Source: Tretioscincus oriximinensis
Taxonomy: Eukaryota > Chordata > Lepidosauria > Squamata > Gymnophthalmidae
Assembly: GCA_022410635.1 (NCBI GenBank)
Contig: JAJVDF010000341.1
Coordinates: forward strand, 1,043,777-1,107,776
Direction: 5' to 3'
Length of the DNA: 64,000 bases
A program made the translations under genes and the position numbers. Of this stretch, positions 21,943 to 33,111 are shown piece after piece. Below the pieces are notes generated by a model. The model saw only the letters and a list, made by a program, of their open reading frames with translations, did no database searches and was not told the origin of the DNA. The number at the start of each line of letters is the position of its first letter. Within the stretch, counting starts at the first letter, position 1.

Positions 21943-22425
21943 CTGGGCCTCTTCAGCCTTGAAAGATGGTGTTTCAGAGGTGTATAAAATCATGCATGGA
22001 TTGGATAAGGTGAATAGAGAAAAAATATTTTCTCTATCACACAACTCAAAGACAAGGGAGCATTCCTTGAAGCTGATGGGAAGAAAAACGAGGACAGCAA
22101 GAGGAAGTGTTTTTTTTTACCCGGATGGTCACTGGTTATTGGAATTCACTTCAAGAAGAGGTGGTGCCAACTAGCAGCCTGGATAGCTTTAAGACAGGAT
22201 TAGACAAGTTCCTGGAAGCCAAGGGTATAAATAGCTACTAGGATGGGATGTCTTGATGCTGCCTTGGAGATTGAGCAATGGGGAGTATTCCTGAAATGCC
22301 ATTTGCAGGTATTAGAGAACAGGAGAGAGATTTTGTCTTCTACTGGTTGAGGGTGCTCAGGTGCAATTGGTGNGCATTGTATGAGACAGGCAGCTGGACC
22401 AGATAGGCTGTGATTCTCTTATATT
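21943..22425 (+). mobile_element. L3-like LINE 3' end
   Basis: TCTGGGCCTCTTCAGCCTTG to GGCTGTGATTCTCTTATATT. The protein-coding part is decayed (frame 21911-22174). Confidence 0.88.
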
Positions 22426-22575
22426 CCTAAGTTAGTAGTAGGCAAAATATTTAGCTATGCATTTAAGAATTGTGCATGAATATTAGGCTTCAAGTAAACT
22501 TTCTTTGCTGTATTTACCTGTCAGCCTGAACTGGTTGCTCCCCATTATGTCTCAATAAAAGGCATTAACCAGCTG

Positions 22576-22706
22576 GGCCTGGTCATCCACATGCCAGTGT
22601 AGACTATGGCAGGCCCTATTCGGGGCCTGCCATAGTCTACACACCAGCATGTAGATGGCAGGCTCCTATTCCGAGATACAGCCAGAATAAGACTCAATGG
22701 GGACAG
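22576..22706. mobile_element. Palindromic MITE (family P)
   Basis: Centre GGCAGGCCCTATTCGGGGCC; right arm ends CAATGGGGACAGC. The left arm is truncated. Confidence 0.85.
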
Positions 22707-22939
22707 CGGCACCATTCTATAGTGGCCGAATGTGCTTGGCAGCCAATCATTGCGTTAGGGAGCATAATCGCTGTCCAAGGTGCCATTTTGTGGAGGTGCA
22801 ATTTCTCTGCCTTCAGTAGTTCTCGGGATGCTTCTGTGGAAACCATCTTCTCCTTCCAACATTGGAATCTCCATTTGACCCCATTGTTCTTCTTAGTTTA
22901 CTAGTGCTCCGCCTACACTTACGAAATCCGGCTGCAATG

Positions 22940-23136
22940 ACTGGCCTCTTCAGCCTTGAAAGGCGACGTTTGAGAGGTGACCTGATTGCAGTGTACAAAA
23001 TCATGCACAGGATGGACAGGGTGAATAGAGAAAAAATGTTTTCTTTATTGCACAACACTAGAAACAGAGGGTATTCCTCAAAGCTGCTGGGCAGAAGAGT
23101 GTAGACAAAGGAAAGTATTTTTTCACTAGCTTCACA
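22940..23136 (+). mobile_element. L3-like LINE fragment
   Basis: CTCTTCAGCCTTGAAAGGCG to AGTATTTTTTCAC. Forms an inverted pair with the next entry. Confidence 0.8.
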
Positions 23137-23199
23137 TCCTAGTATAAAGCCATCCGGGTTGTGAACTCTGGAAGAAAATTCCATAATAAATTAGACTAA

Positions 23200-23695
23200 T
23201 TACTCTCTGGGATGGAAAATATTTTATCTAATCCTACATTGAACCTATCCCTACCTCCTCTGGGTGTGAACTTCATAGACCAATGACCCTCTGGGTGAAA
23301 ATATACTTTCCCTTATCTACCCTAACTCTTCTGCCCATCAGTTTCAAGGAATGGCCCCAGTTTTAGTGCTAAGTGAAAGATAAAATAATTGTTCTCTATT
23401 CACCTGATCCATCCCGTGCATAATTTTATACACTTCAAATCACATCCCCTCTTAACTGCTACCTTTCGAGGCTGAAGAGACCCAGACATAGCAGCCTGAT
23501 TTCATAAGGATTTTGTTCTAGCCTCACTTGACTTCTTGTTGCTCTTTTTTGTACTTTCTCCAGTTCCACGATAAAGTGCAGTGGCCGGAATTGTGCACAC
23601 TATTCCAAATGTGGCCTTGCTATAGATTTATATACAGACGAAAGGACATTTGCCAATGTAGTTTCAATTCCCTTCCTAATTACCCCTCATACTGT
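23200..23695 (-). mobile_element. L3-like LINE fragment, reversed
   Basis: GACCCTCTGGGTGAAAATAT through CTGAAGAGACCCAGAC and CTTTCTCCAGTTCCACG towards the RT core. Confidence 0.8.
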
Positions 23696-23699
23696 CTTT

Positions 23700-24550
23700 G
23701 CTTTGCCCCGCTGCTGCGGCACCCTGGGTTGACACCAGCAAGACTCTAAGACCCCCCCAGTATTCCCCAGGTACTCTGGAACACAGATCCAGATTGAAAA
23801 AGTGGATGAGTAGAACTCAGAAAGTGACGANTTGGGGGCTTCTTTCCAACCAGAGATAAGCACAGAAGAGGTTTCTGGGGCTGCCGTATCAAAGCTGAAC
23901 GTTCCCTGGAGAGGTGGTGATGTCTAGTTCAACCCTCATCAAAACAAGTGGGGCGACTTTGTTTGCCAGCCCCATAGACAACAAGGAGGTCATTGCACTT
24001 CTTTGCATGCTGCTTGGATAATTTAATTATGCAGGACAATTTTGCAATTTTAAGGCAACCGCAGGGAAAAGGTTTTGGCAGAAATCAGGCCGACGTATAT
24101 TCAGATTGGCAGCAGGGGTTAATAACTCAGTAGGTTATTAAACAGCATTTCTGATGCCAGGGAAGGTGAACCAGACTGCACAATGGAGCCACAAAAATTA
24201 ATTTGCAGAAGGCTCTCTGAGGTAAAGATGCCTTCCGGTCGGGTTTGCCTGGGGCTACATCCATACAAGACTTTTGGCAACTGGTAGGAGGATACACCTT
24301 GGAACGGGTTGCTCCGGGAATGGATCAGGACTGTTTGCAATTGGATGGCATCTTCTAGCCCCACCTGCTGCCTTCAAAGTGTCCTCAGATATATTGTGTA
24401 GACTGAAAATGTTGCAAATAAAAATTTACGGCCTTCAGATATTCCAGCCCAGCTGTTTCCTCTGCGTGGAAAGATGAGGGAAGTGGAGTACAAATAAGGC
24501 AAAGTATTGTTTTCACCCAGAGGGTAGTATTAAACGGACAGTTCTCTGAG
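23700..24550. other. Single-copy stretch; candidate conserved non-coding sequence
   Basis: No repeat recognised over about 800 bp. AT-rich homeobox-like cores occur (TTTAATTATGC near 24020, GGTTAATAACTC near 24118, TTAATTTGCAG near 24200). Confidence 0.35.
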
Positions 24551-24555
24551 TGGAA

Positions 24556-25321
24556 AGGGGTGAGAAGTGGAATACCTTAGGGGTCCGTACTGGTACCTTT
24601 GTTTTTCAATATATTTATAAACAATCTGGATGCCGAGGTAAATAGTGAAGTAACCAAGATTGCTGACGACACTAAACTGTTCAAGGTAGTGGAAACTGAA
24701 AATGATTCCAAGGAGCTCCAGAGTGATCTATTGAAATTGGGTGAGTGGGCAACAAAGTGGCAAATGCACTTCAATTTAAGCAAGTGCAAAGTCTGCACAT
24801 TGTCTGGGCCACTTCAGCCTTGAAAGTCAACATCTGAGAGGTGATCTGATTGAAGTGTACAAAATCAAGCATGGGATAGACAGGGTGAATAGAGAAAAAT
24901 GTTTTCTCTCTCCCACAAAACCAGGACCAGGGGCCCCTCCTTAAAACTGTTGGGTAGAAAAATGAGAACAGACAAAGGAAAGTATTTTTTCACCCAGAGG
25001 GTCATCGGCCTGTGGAATTTACTTCCTGAAGAGGTGGTGGTAGCCAACAGCTTGGATAGTTTCAAGACAGGACTAGACAGGTTTATGGACACCAAGGTTA
25101 TAAATGGGTCCTAGGATGGATGTCTGGATGTTGCCTCCGTGATGGAGCAACAGACAGGACTNCTGAAGTACCATTTGCAGGGAGACATGAACAGGAGCAT
25201 ATTTTGCTTTCCTCTGTTCAGGCTGCTAAGGGGCATCTGGTGGGCCTCTGTGTGGGACGGAATGTTGGATTAGATGGGCTGTGGCCTGATCCAATATGGC
25301 TCTTCTTATGTTCTTATGTTC
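24556..25321 (+). pseudogene. L3-like LINE 3' end with partial RT, internally deleted
   Basis: + frame reads FFNIFINNLDAEVNSEV, then IADDTKLFKVVE (the YADD-type catalytic loop of RT) and LGEWATKWQMHFNLSKCKV. At about 24800 it jumps to the downstream segment CTGGGCCACTTCAGCCTTG, so several hundred bases are deleted. Ends in TTCTTATGTTCTTATG. Confidence 0.88.
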
Positions 25322-25616
25322 CTTTCCAGAAGAGGTGGTGGAAGCTAGCAGGCTGGATAGCTTTAAGACAGGATTAGATAAGGTCATGGAAGCCAAGGAT
25401 ATAAATAGCTACTAGGCTGGATCCCTGATCCTGCCACCAGAATGGAGGCACAGGCAGGATTCCTGAAATGCCATTTGCAGGTAGTCAAAAACAGGTGAGG
25501 GGTTTGCCTGCTTTTGCTTGGGAGTACCCAGGGGCAATTGATGGGCATATGTGAGACAGTGTGCTGATCAGATGGGCCTTGGCCACATTCAGCAGGGCTC
25601 CTCTGATGTTCTTACT
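25322..25616 (+). mobile_element. L3-like LINE 3' end, second subfamily
   Basis: CCAGAAGAGGTGGTGGAAGC to GGGCTCCTCTGATGTTCTTA. It abuts the preceding element head to tail. Confidence 0.85.
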
Positions 25617-25623
25617 AGCAGAG

Positions 25624-26035
25624 TTAGCCCGTTGAATGGCAGTAATGGAACAGGTTCTAGCACCACCTCCCCTTGCTCCCATCCATGCCTCCACCTACTC
25701 CCTCTCTCCCTTGCCCCCTTGTACTTGTTGTTTTATTTCCTTCCTTCTTTCTTTCCTTTTTCCTTTCCTTCCTTCTTCCCACTTTTTTTATTTCCTTTCC
25801 CCCTTATCTTCTTTCCTCCTTTCCTTCTTTCATCTCTTTCTTCCTCTGCTTTTCCTTTCCTTCTTTCTTTCCTTCCTTCACTTCATTCTTGCTTCTTCCT
25901 TCCCATCCTTGTCTCTTCCTTTTATCTTTCCTCCTTTCCTCCTTATCTTCCTCCCCTAATTCTCTGGATGCTGCCAAAGCTGAGCCCTGCCATTGGTCAT
26001 TATACCATGGAATGCTGGACTCTTTGATACTCGTT
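25624..26035 (+). repeat. Composite polypyrimidine repeat, copy 2
   Basis: Head TTAGCCCGTTGAATGGCAGT and CCCATCCATGCCTCCACCTA; 230-bp CCTT/CTTT-rich core; tail GCTGCCAAAGCTGAGCCCTG and CATTGGTCATTATACCATGG. Its reading frames are compositional artefacts. Confidence 0.75.
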
Positions 26036-26219
26036 TTACTATATGTACAGATGTTCTATGTGTAGGAGGAGGTGTTTATTCAAATATTTGGGTCACAAGT
26101 CATTTAGGGCCTTTTGTGTCAACCCTTGGACTGGGCTTGGTGGTGAACGGGCAGAATAAGAGTATGGTATTTGCACAGAAGAAGAACAAGGAGAAGGAGC
26201 AGGAGAATGAAGGGGAGAA

Positions 26220-26323
26220 GAAGAAGATTGTGCTCACCTCTCTCCATGTTCGACACAGGGCCTCGAAACCAGGTCTCTCAGTNGAAAGACTTGCGCTTAG
26301 CAACCGCACCACTCATGCCTCAA
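26220..26323 (-). mobile_element. SINE H2-like fragment
   Basis: CAGGGCCTCGAAACCAGGTC is a reversed B-box region as in the H2 SINEs. Confidence 0.55.
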
Positions 26324-26336
26324 TGTTGTTCTACAT

Positions 26337-26424
26337 GCCCAGGTGCATCTGGTGGGCCTCTGTGTGACACAGAATGCTGGACTTGATGGGCTGTGGCCTG
26401 ATCCAGTATGGCTCTTCTTATGTA
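26337..26424 (+). mobile_element. L3-like LINE 3' tail
   Basis: GCCCAGGTGCATCTGGTGGG to GGCTCTTCTTATGTAC. Confidence 0.85.
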
Positions 26425-27140
26425 CATTAGTTATAATGTGGACATAGCTTTCTTCTTGCAAACATGTGAGCAGGTATGTGCTAAAAGAACAGATATCATG
26501 GCCCTGAGCATGGAAAACAGAGGATTCTTTGCAACCTCCTCATTGCACCCCTAGCTCACTCTCCACCCTTCCAGATTATTTTTTGTAGAGATAAAGTCGC
26601 AGAGGTGTGGCTTGCAACAAGGCAGGAACAGTGGAGAAAGGGTTAAAGCACCGCTCCCTCCCAGAAAGACATTAATCCCGTATCTTTGTGTTCTAAGCGT
26701 TTCTTCATCTCCATAAAATAAATTGTGTTCTTTTTCTCTTTTTTTTGTCTATCTGTCTGAGAATCTCTTCATGCCAAAGTTTCAAGGCCAGAGAACTGAA
26801 AGATCTGGTATTTAGCCCGGAGGGGGTATTGGAAGAAACCCAGTAGTTTTTAGTCTATGAGTTATTAACATTTCTAATGATTTTTGATTACTGCAACCTG
26901 TTCAAAGCCAGGAACTGTAGCAAGGGAGGGATAACAAAGGACTTGGGGTGGGGTCGGTGCAGCTTGTTTTGTTTGCAGCGCATGGAGTCTCTACCCCAGT
27001 TTATGTCCACAGAGCTCAGAACAGCATTGTTTGCTGCCTCCTATTCTTTTCCATTTNCCCAACAACCCTGTGGGGTAGGTTAGATGGAAAAGGAGTGACT
27101 CCTTTCATGTCCATCCAGTTTGCTTGTTGGGCCAACTAGA
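26425..27140. other. Single-copy sequence
   Basis: No exon or repeat recognised. Confidence 0.4.
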
Positions 27141-27144
27141 ACAA

Positions 27145-27317
27145 CAGGAGGAGATGGGGGGGGAAAGAGGAAGAAGGAGGAAGAGGAAGAGCGGGAAGGA
27201 GGAGGAGGGGAAGAAGGAAAAGGATCGAAGGAGGAGGAAGAGGAGAAGGGGAATGAGGAGGAGGAAGAGAAGAAAAAGGAGAGAAGGGGAAGGAGGAGAA
27301 AGAGGAAGAAGAGGAGA
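27145..27317. repeat. Purine microsatellite (GGA/GAA)
   Basis: Continuous AG-rich tract directly joined to the tail of the minus-strand SINE at 27318. Confidence 0.92.
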
Positions 27318-27595
27318 ATTGGGTTTTTACACCCTATCCTTCTCATCCCAACGGTCTCAGAGAGACATACAATCTATTTTTCGCCAAAAGACTTGCATCT
27401 ATCTTCTCCAGCACGTTGTGGTGGTACCTATTAATCTACTTGCAATTTCTTGCTTTCGGACAGCTAGGTTGCCTGAAGCTGAGGCCAGTAGAGGGCCTTC
27501 ACTCCTCCACGGCAGATACACGAAGCCTCGTGCACCGATCTCTCTGTAGAAAGACCGTTGCTCTTGGCCCCTGCACCACCATGCCTCTCATCTAG
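27318..27595 (-). mobile_element. tRNA-derived SINE, head H2 with tail T2
   Basis: Tail TTGGGTTTTTACACCCTATC, middle TTGCAATTTCTTGCTTTCGG and a diverged H2 head. Less conserved than other copies. Confidence 0.75.
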
Positions 27596-28072
27596 TGATC
27601 TGGTCCATGAGAATGATCCAGCCATTATACTACACTGCTACTGACAGGCAGATTAGAGGTCACATTGTTCTGCTTTTCCTTTTTTGCATTCCACTTTATC
27701 TGCTTATCTGAAGGAGCAACTTCTCCCACGTCGTCCTGTCCATGGATTGTGACCTCAAGGAGGGGCTCTCCTTGCCGTCGCCTGTCTTTCAGATGTGCAA
27801 GGGGCAGAAATACGCAGAAGGGTCTTCTTTATGGCGGCTCCCATACTCTGAAAAGGCCACTCTGGCTGTTCACCATTGGTATCCATTGTATGGCACTTGG
27901 CACTTGCTGGACTCATCCCTTTTCACCCAGGTCTTTGGGGTTTAGCATCTTCTGAGTAATTTTCCGTCAGTTAGGGAGGGAGGATGACATTTTACATACT
28001 GTATGTTCTAAAATTACATTTTATAACGGGGACCAGCCTGGGGACATTATTGTGAAGGGCAGGAAAGACATT

Positions 28073-28285
28073 CTAGGTAGGTAGGTAGGTAGGTAGACTG
28101 ATGGTGAGATAGATTGTTAGATAGGCAAGCAGATTGACAGACTGACAGACTGACTGATAAATTGTTAAATTGATAGGTGGATGGGTGGGTGGGTTTGAAT
28201 GACAGTAACAGGTGGTGGGTAGGCAGGCAAGTGGCAGGCAGGTAGATTGACAGTTTGACTAATAAACTGTAAAATTGATAGATGT
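28073..28285. repeat. GGTA/GATA/GACT-rich simple repeat with a duplicated unit
   Basis: AGATTGACAGACTGACAG with GATAAATTGTTAAATTGATAG, and AGATTGACAGTTTGAC with TAAACTGTAAAATTGATAG, are two diverged copies about 115 bp apart. Confidence 0.8.
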
Positions 28286-28295
28286 ATGTATGTAT

Positions 28296-28372
28296 GGGCA
28301 TAGATAGCTCAGTTGCTAAGGAATCCATCTCTTAGCTGGGAGATGGGGTTTCGAAGCCCTGTGTGGGAAGAA
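28296..28372 (+). mobile_element. SINE H2 head joined directly to the end of tail T2
   Basis: ATAGCTCAGTTGCTAAGG is tRNA A-box-like and GGGTTTCGAAGCCC is B-box-like. It passes straight to GAACCCAGTTCTTCTTC, so about 190 bp of the body are missing. Confidence 0.8.
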
Positions 28373-28625
28373 CCCAGTTCTTCTTCTTCTTCTTCTTCTT
28401 CTTCTTCTTCTTCTTCTTCTTCTTCTTCTTCTCCTTCTTCTCCTTCTTCTCCTTCTTCTCCTTCTTCTCCTTCTCCTCCTTCTCCTCCTTCTCCTCCTTC
28501 TCCTCCTTCTCCTCCTTCTCCTTCTCCTTCTCCTTCTCCTTCTCCCTATTCCTATTCCTATTCCTATTCCTATTCCTATTCCTATTCCTATTCTTATTCT
28601 TATTCTTATTCTTATTCTTATTCTG
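28373..28625. repeat. Graded pyrimidine microsatellite: CTT, CTTCTC, CTC, CCTATT, CTTATT
   Basis: The repeat unit changes stepwise along 250 bp. It makes homopolymer-like spurious frames (Ser/Pro, Phe, Lys/Asn, Arg). Confidence 0.97.
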
Positions 28626-28629
28626 ACCA

Positions 28630-29013
28630 ATCATCAACCTCATCATCCTCATCATCCTCATCCAGTAAAGGAATCTTGTAACTTCCCTGACTAACAAGAA
28701 AAAAGGGAGACAGTATGAACTTTCATAAACAAGTCTACATCTTCAGATCAAGAAATTGTCATATCCTTTTGTTCATTGAGAAGGAGAGTTACGAAGGACA
28801 TGGAAATATAAACATACAAAAGAAAGGAAGGGTCACTATGTAACAAGGGAGGCTGTTTTCAGATATTGCTTAATGCACTATTACTAAACATCTATTCACA
28901 CCTAGCTGCTCTTCTGCGAAGGTGGTATAGGTCACTCACTATGTTTCTCCACAACTGTGTGGACTGTCATGAAGCACAGTACAGCATTGACTTTCCATGG
29001 GCATGCTTTGCTC
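28630..29013. other. TCATCC run, old repeat fragment and single-copy sequence
   Basis: 28672-28760 (GAATCTTGTAACTTCC, then AGGGAGACAGTATGAAC) matches 61252-61325; both are preceded by a TCATCC-type run. Confidence 0.55.
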
Positions 29014-29019
29014 CATCAA

Positions 29020-29098
29020 AAAAGAAGAAGAAGAAGAAGAGGAGGAGGAGGAGGAGGAAGAAGAACAAGAACAAGAACAAGAAGAACAAGAACAAGAA
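29020..29098. repeat. GAA/GGA/GAACAA microsatellite
   Basis: Continuous with the tail of the SINE that follows. Confidence 0.92.
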
Positions 29099-29370
29099 TT
29101 GGGTTTTTATACCCCACTTTTCTACCTGAAGGGACTCAAAGCGGCTTACAAAGTTATTTTTTGCCCGAAAGCTGACATTCTATCTTCCCCACCAGGCTGT
29201 CACATTTATCTAGTCACAGTCAGATGCCATTTCTTGCAGTTCCTGCTTTCGAATAGCTAGGCTGGCTAGAGCTTCAGGCTATTAAAAGGGGCTCACCCTT
29301 CCCCACGCCCCACACAGGGCCTCCAAACCCCATCTCTCAGGTGAGAGACCATCTCCTTAGTGATGGCACA
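29097..29370 (-). mobile_element. SINE H2-T2
   Basis: TTGGGTTTTTATACCCCAC, AAGCGGCTTACAAAGTTAT, CTTTCGAATAGCTAGGCTGG and the head (CTCCAAACCCCATCTCTCAG on +). Confidence 0.88.
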
Positions 29371-29736
29371 ATTCCTGTTGCATTTGCCTCCCCAGGTTGT
29401 TATATAAACCAGCAGATTGCGGAGTTTAAAGCGGATTATCTNGATAATTGGCTTCCCACTGTCTAATTGGTAGATAGGTGTTTTTTTTTAAAGTCTTTGA
29501 TGTGTGGATGGTTTTGACACGAAACTGTGAGGGGGAGAGGCGAAGGGATCTGATATTGACAGCAAACTATCCAATAGTACTTGGAAGGAGGAAATACTAG
29601 ACTTCCTCTCGACCTCCAGCGCACAAAATGGCCGGCAGGATTTGGAATACACTGTAAAAGTATAAAAGAGGTGCACTAAATCTGGGAAACTAATAAACCG
29701 GAGAATTGTAAACTCCATAATAACCCAGTTCTGTGT
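29371..29736. other. Single-copy sequence
   Basis: No repeat or exon recognised. Confidence 0.4.
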
Positions 29737-29966
29737 GGATAAGAGGATCCAAAACTCATCCAGTCCAACCTTCTGTCTCACCCAGTGGCCCACCAATTGT
29801 CCCTGGGCAGAAGAAGACAAAATCTTCAACTTTTTTCGATGCCCTGAAAAAGGCATTTCAGGAATACTGACTGATGCTCCATCTCGGAGGCAGGATCAAG
29901 ACATCCATCCTAGTAGCTATTTATACCCTTGGCTTCCATGAACTTGTCCAATCCTGCCTTACAGCC
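29737..29966 (-). mobile_element. L3-like LINE 3' end, reversed
   Basis: CATCCAGTCCAACCTTCTGT to CTTCCATGAACTTGTCCAAT. Confidence 0.85.
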
Positions 29967-29969
29967 TTG

Positions 29970-31012
29970 TTATATATTCTTATGTGGCCATTTATTCTTT
30001 AAAGATCTCCCATATTTCACAGCTGGCCTGTGGTTTTTCCACACCCGCAGAACGCTTTCCTTTTTCACATCCTTCTCTCATCAGTGATCCTCGTTCTGTC
30101 CCACAGAGTTGCCTGAGATCCTTCTAAGACCATTATTCTACACACACACACACCTTCCCAGGTATATTGGCTGGGATGTGGAAAGCCACAACTCAACAGC
30201 TTGGGTATGTGTGTCACCTGCCCGCCCCCATCTCTCCTTCGCTCTCCTTTGCTCAATGGTTTTTTCCTGCGTGCACCGGATAAATAGCTTGAGGTGAAGG
30301 CCTGTTGCTGTACATTCTTTATTAAGCAAAAATGCTGTCAAAGTAAGGAGGCAAAATCTGTGGCCCGGGGCAGTTGGTGCATAAGAGAGCGTCTCCAATC
30401 CTTTGCACGGGCTTGTTTGAGCTATGCAGCAAGCAGCAAGCAAAGCAACACACTCTTCAGCTTGGGAGACGGGGGAGGACATCTAGAATTCTCCACAATT
30501 TGGTCAAGCAGGTAGGCTAGCAAGGGGCAGGAGAAACCCCAGAGGTGGGCCTTGTCTCAGTGTCTGGTCAACTGATGTGGCTGCCCATAAAGTCCAAGGG
30601 TACGGACTTGGACACCTTAAGATTCCACTGCTTCATTTCTTGAGCTGACCCTCCTAATCTCTCCATGTTTAGAAGTTTATGAGAACCTGGCTGGGAGCTT
30701 CCAAGCTTCTTCTTCAGAAGAACAGAGTGGTAGTCCATGGGCTGTTCACACTGGCTGCCCTCAGCATGCCATAGCACAGCTTTAGAAGGCAGTGCATCCG
30801 ATGTGTCTTCCATTTGCCTGGACTGTTCACAGGGCCCACATCAAGCCACCTGAGCAGGCGTGACTGGAGCAAGTGAGCATAGTCAAGATTTCCTCCAACT
30901 GCTGAAAGCTGATTTGCAAGCTCCATTCAGCATGCACAGAGGTTTCTGGCTGTGCTCACCTGGCCTGGCCACCGTTGCTGGCTGGATTAATGCCCGATTT
31001 CTTGGCTTTGTC
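29970..31012. other. Single-copy sequence
   Basis: About 1 kb with no repeat or exon recognised; frames here (30138-30482, 30294-30515) lack domain features. Confidence 0.4.
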
Positions 31013-31258
31013 TTAAGACCCACAGAAGAAAGGGGGGGAAGGAAGAATAGACGGAAAGAGGGAAGACAAAAGGAAGGAGAGAAAGAAAAAAGAGAAGGTA
31101 AGGAAGAAGGAAGGAAAAGAAAACAGAAAGAAGGAACAAAAGAAAGAAAGCATTGGGAAGTGAAAGAGGCATGGAAAGAGGGAAGGGAGTGAGTAGCGGC
31201 ATGGATGGGAATAAGGGGGAGGGGGGACTAGAGCCTGTTGCATTACGCAATGGGCTAA
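31013..31258 (-). repeat. Composite polypyrimidine repeat, copy 3 (purine strand shown)
   Basis: Reads as GAAGG/GAAAG-rich sequence ending GGCATGGATGGGAATAAGGG and AGCCTGTTGCATTACGC, the reverse of the family head. The tail is not clearly preserved. Confidence 0.65.
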
Positions 31259-31259
31259 T

Positions 31260-31637
31260 TCTAGTATCTTTATATTTTACCTATTTTAGTCNTTTTTTTT
31301 TATATGACATAAATGTATTACCTGGCTCAAATTTATCTGGGAAACTATTTTCAGTTGGGTGATGTCTTTGTACGGCTTTTCTTTGTTATTTTCCAATTGA
31401 TGGGTTCAGTGTGTTTTGCTTCGTGCGACAGTTCTTGATAGGGTTTCCCCTGAGGGACCCTGTTTATGTTGTCTTCAACACCGAGCCCTGTAGCCCTTCT
31501 TTTGGATTTTCGGATGGAGAGCAGGCTCTTTCTCTTTCGGAATAGGCTGGCCATCTTCCTCTTCCATGCAGCAGATGGATTTCCCACCTTCCCCTAGAAA
31601 AGAGGAAAGGGAGAAGGGTCAAAAAGGGGCAACAAAA
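31260..31637. other. Single-copy sequence
   Basis: Nothing recognised. Confidence 0.35.
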
Positions 31638-31738
31638 ATGGTCAAGGGGCTGGAACAAAGACCCTTAGGAAATCAGGCTGCAATGTCAAGATCACTTCAA
31701 CCTNGAAAGATGGTGTTTAACTGAATAGAGAAAAACGT
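31638..31738 (+). mobile_element. L3-like LINE fragment
   Basis: GGAAATCAGGCTGCAATGTC and GAAAGATGGTGTTTAAC are the family's mid-3' segment. Confidence 0.7.
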
Positions 31739-31759
31739 CTCAATTTCTATTCTGGTGTC

Positions 31760-32440
31760 CACATCAGCAACACCATTAGAACCTAAAAGGAGTCCTGCTG
31801 AATGGGACCACAGCCCATCCATTATGGCATTCTGTCTTACACAGTGGCCCTCCAATTGCACCTGGGCCTTCTCAACCAGAAAAAGGCATAACCTTCATTT
31901 ATTTTTGACTCTTGAAATAGGAACTTATCATCCACATGCTGGTGTAGATTATGGCAGGGCCAATTTCAGGCCTGCTATAGTCTACACTGGTGCATGAGAC
32001 AAAGGGGGCCTGTCATAGTCTACACTGGCTATGTAGGCTAATCTGAGCCACATCTTACGTAAGTACCTAAGAGGCTGATCTAGTTCAACCTTCTGTCTCA
32101 CACAGTAGCCCCCCAGTTGCACCTCAAGCAGAAGAGATGGCAAAAACGTCACCTGTTCTTAACTCTTGGAATAAGGACCTGCCACCCGTGTGCTATTATG
32201 GACTATGGTAGGTCATAGTCAAGACTGGCCCACCAACTATAGCTGGGCTTCTCAAGCAAAAGGAGGAGCCAAGATCTACACCTGTTCTCAACACCCTGCA
32301 AATGAAATACTGCCTGTTGCTCCATCCTGGAGGCTGAATCAAGGCAGCCCTTCCTCATACCCATTGACACATTTGGCTTCGAGGAAGATGGCCGGAAGAT
32401 GGTCTGCTCTCCAGCCGAAAACCCAAAGGACGTCTGTTCA
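31760..32440 (-). mobile_element. Reversed L3-like fragments interleaved with family P MITE pieces
   Basis: L3 pieces at 31760-31925, 32055-32165 and 32236-32345 are separated by MITE-like sequence at 31927-32050 and 32170-32235 (GCAGGGCCAATTTCAGGCCT). Order is scrambled, so several events are involved. Confidence 0.65.
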
Positions 32441-32489
32441 CAGCTACAGGGCTGGGTCTTGAATTTGTCTAACCCTTACCTAAAACTAT

Positions 32490-32762
32490 ACAAAGGAAAG
32501 TATTTTTTCACCCAAGGGTCATCGGCCTGTGGAATTTCCTTCCAGAAGAGGTGGTGATAGCTAGTAGCCTGGATAGCTTTAAGACAGGATTAGATAAGTT
32601 CATGGACGCCAAGGGTATAAATAGCTACACTGATGGATCTCTTGATCCTGCCTCCGGGATGGAGCNACATGCAGGATTCCTGAAATACCAATTGCAGGGA
32701 GCTGGGAACAGGGGAAGATTTTGCCTTCTTCTGCTTGGGACTGGCCTAGTGCAATTGATGGG
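32490..32762 (+). mobile_element. L3-like LINE 3' end
   Basis: GGAAAGTATTTTTTCACCC to TGCTTGGGACTGGCC. Its own tail is interrupted by the MITE and SINE that follow and resumes at 33112. Confidence 0.87.
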
Positions 32763-32770
32763 ACCCATTG

Positions 32771-32851
32771 GGCTCATCCACATGCCAGTGTAGACTATGG
32801 CAGGCCCTATTCAGGGCCTGCCATAGTCTACACTAGCATATGGATGGCAAG
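32771..32851. mobile_element. Family P MITE, central part
   Basis: GGCAGGCCCTATTCAGGGCC centre with short arms. Confidence 0.85.
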
Positions 32852-32852
32852 T

Positions 32853-33100
32853 TTATTTATTATTTTATTTATTNATTTGTACTTTTATACTGCCCTATAC
32901 CCGAAGGTCTCAGGGCGGTGGTGCACATAGCCTTTGTTGCTTTCTCCACAACAGACACCCTTGGAGTAGGTGGGGCTGAGAGAGTTCAAAGAACTGTGAC
33001 TGGCCCAAGGTCACGCAGCTGGATTTCATGGAGGATTGGGGAATCGAACCGGGAGGCTACCAGGTACGAGTCCAACACTCAAGCACTACACCAAACTGGT
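32853..33100 (-). mobile_element. SINE H1-T1
   Basis: TATTTATTNATTTG tail, core AAGGTCACGCAGCTGG, B box (GGTTCGATTCC on the minus strand) and head at CACCAAACTGG. It is inserted in the MITE. Confidence 0.9.
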
Positions 33101-33111
33101 TCCTATTCCAA

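Noticed and set aside
28296..28365. Possible functional tRNA gene (A box and B box)
   Set aside because: The same head recurs at several SINE loci followed by SINE body; no clear anticodon stem or acceptor pairing, so it is a SINE head.
28313..28697. Ser/Pro, Phe and Lys/Asn/Glu-rich frames over 100 codons
   Set aside because: Pyrimidine microsatellite artefacts seen in several frames and both strands.
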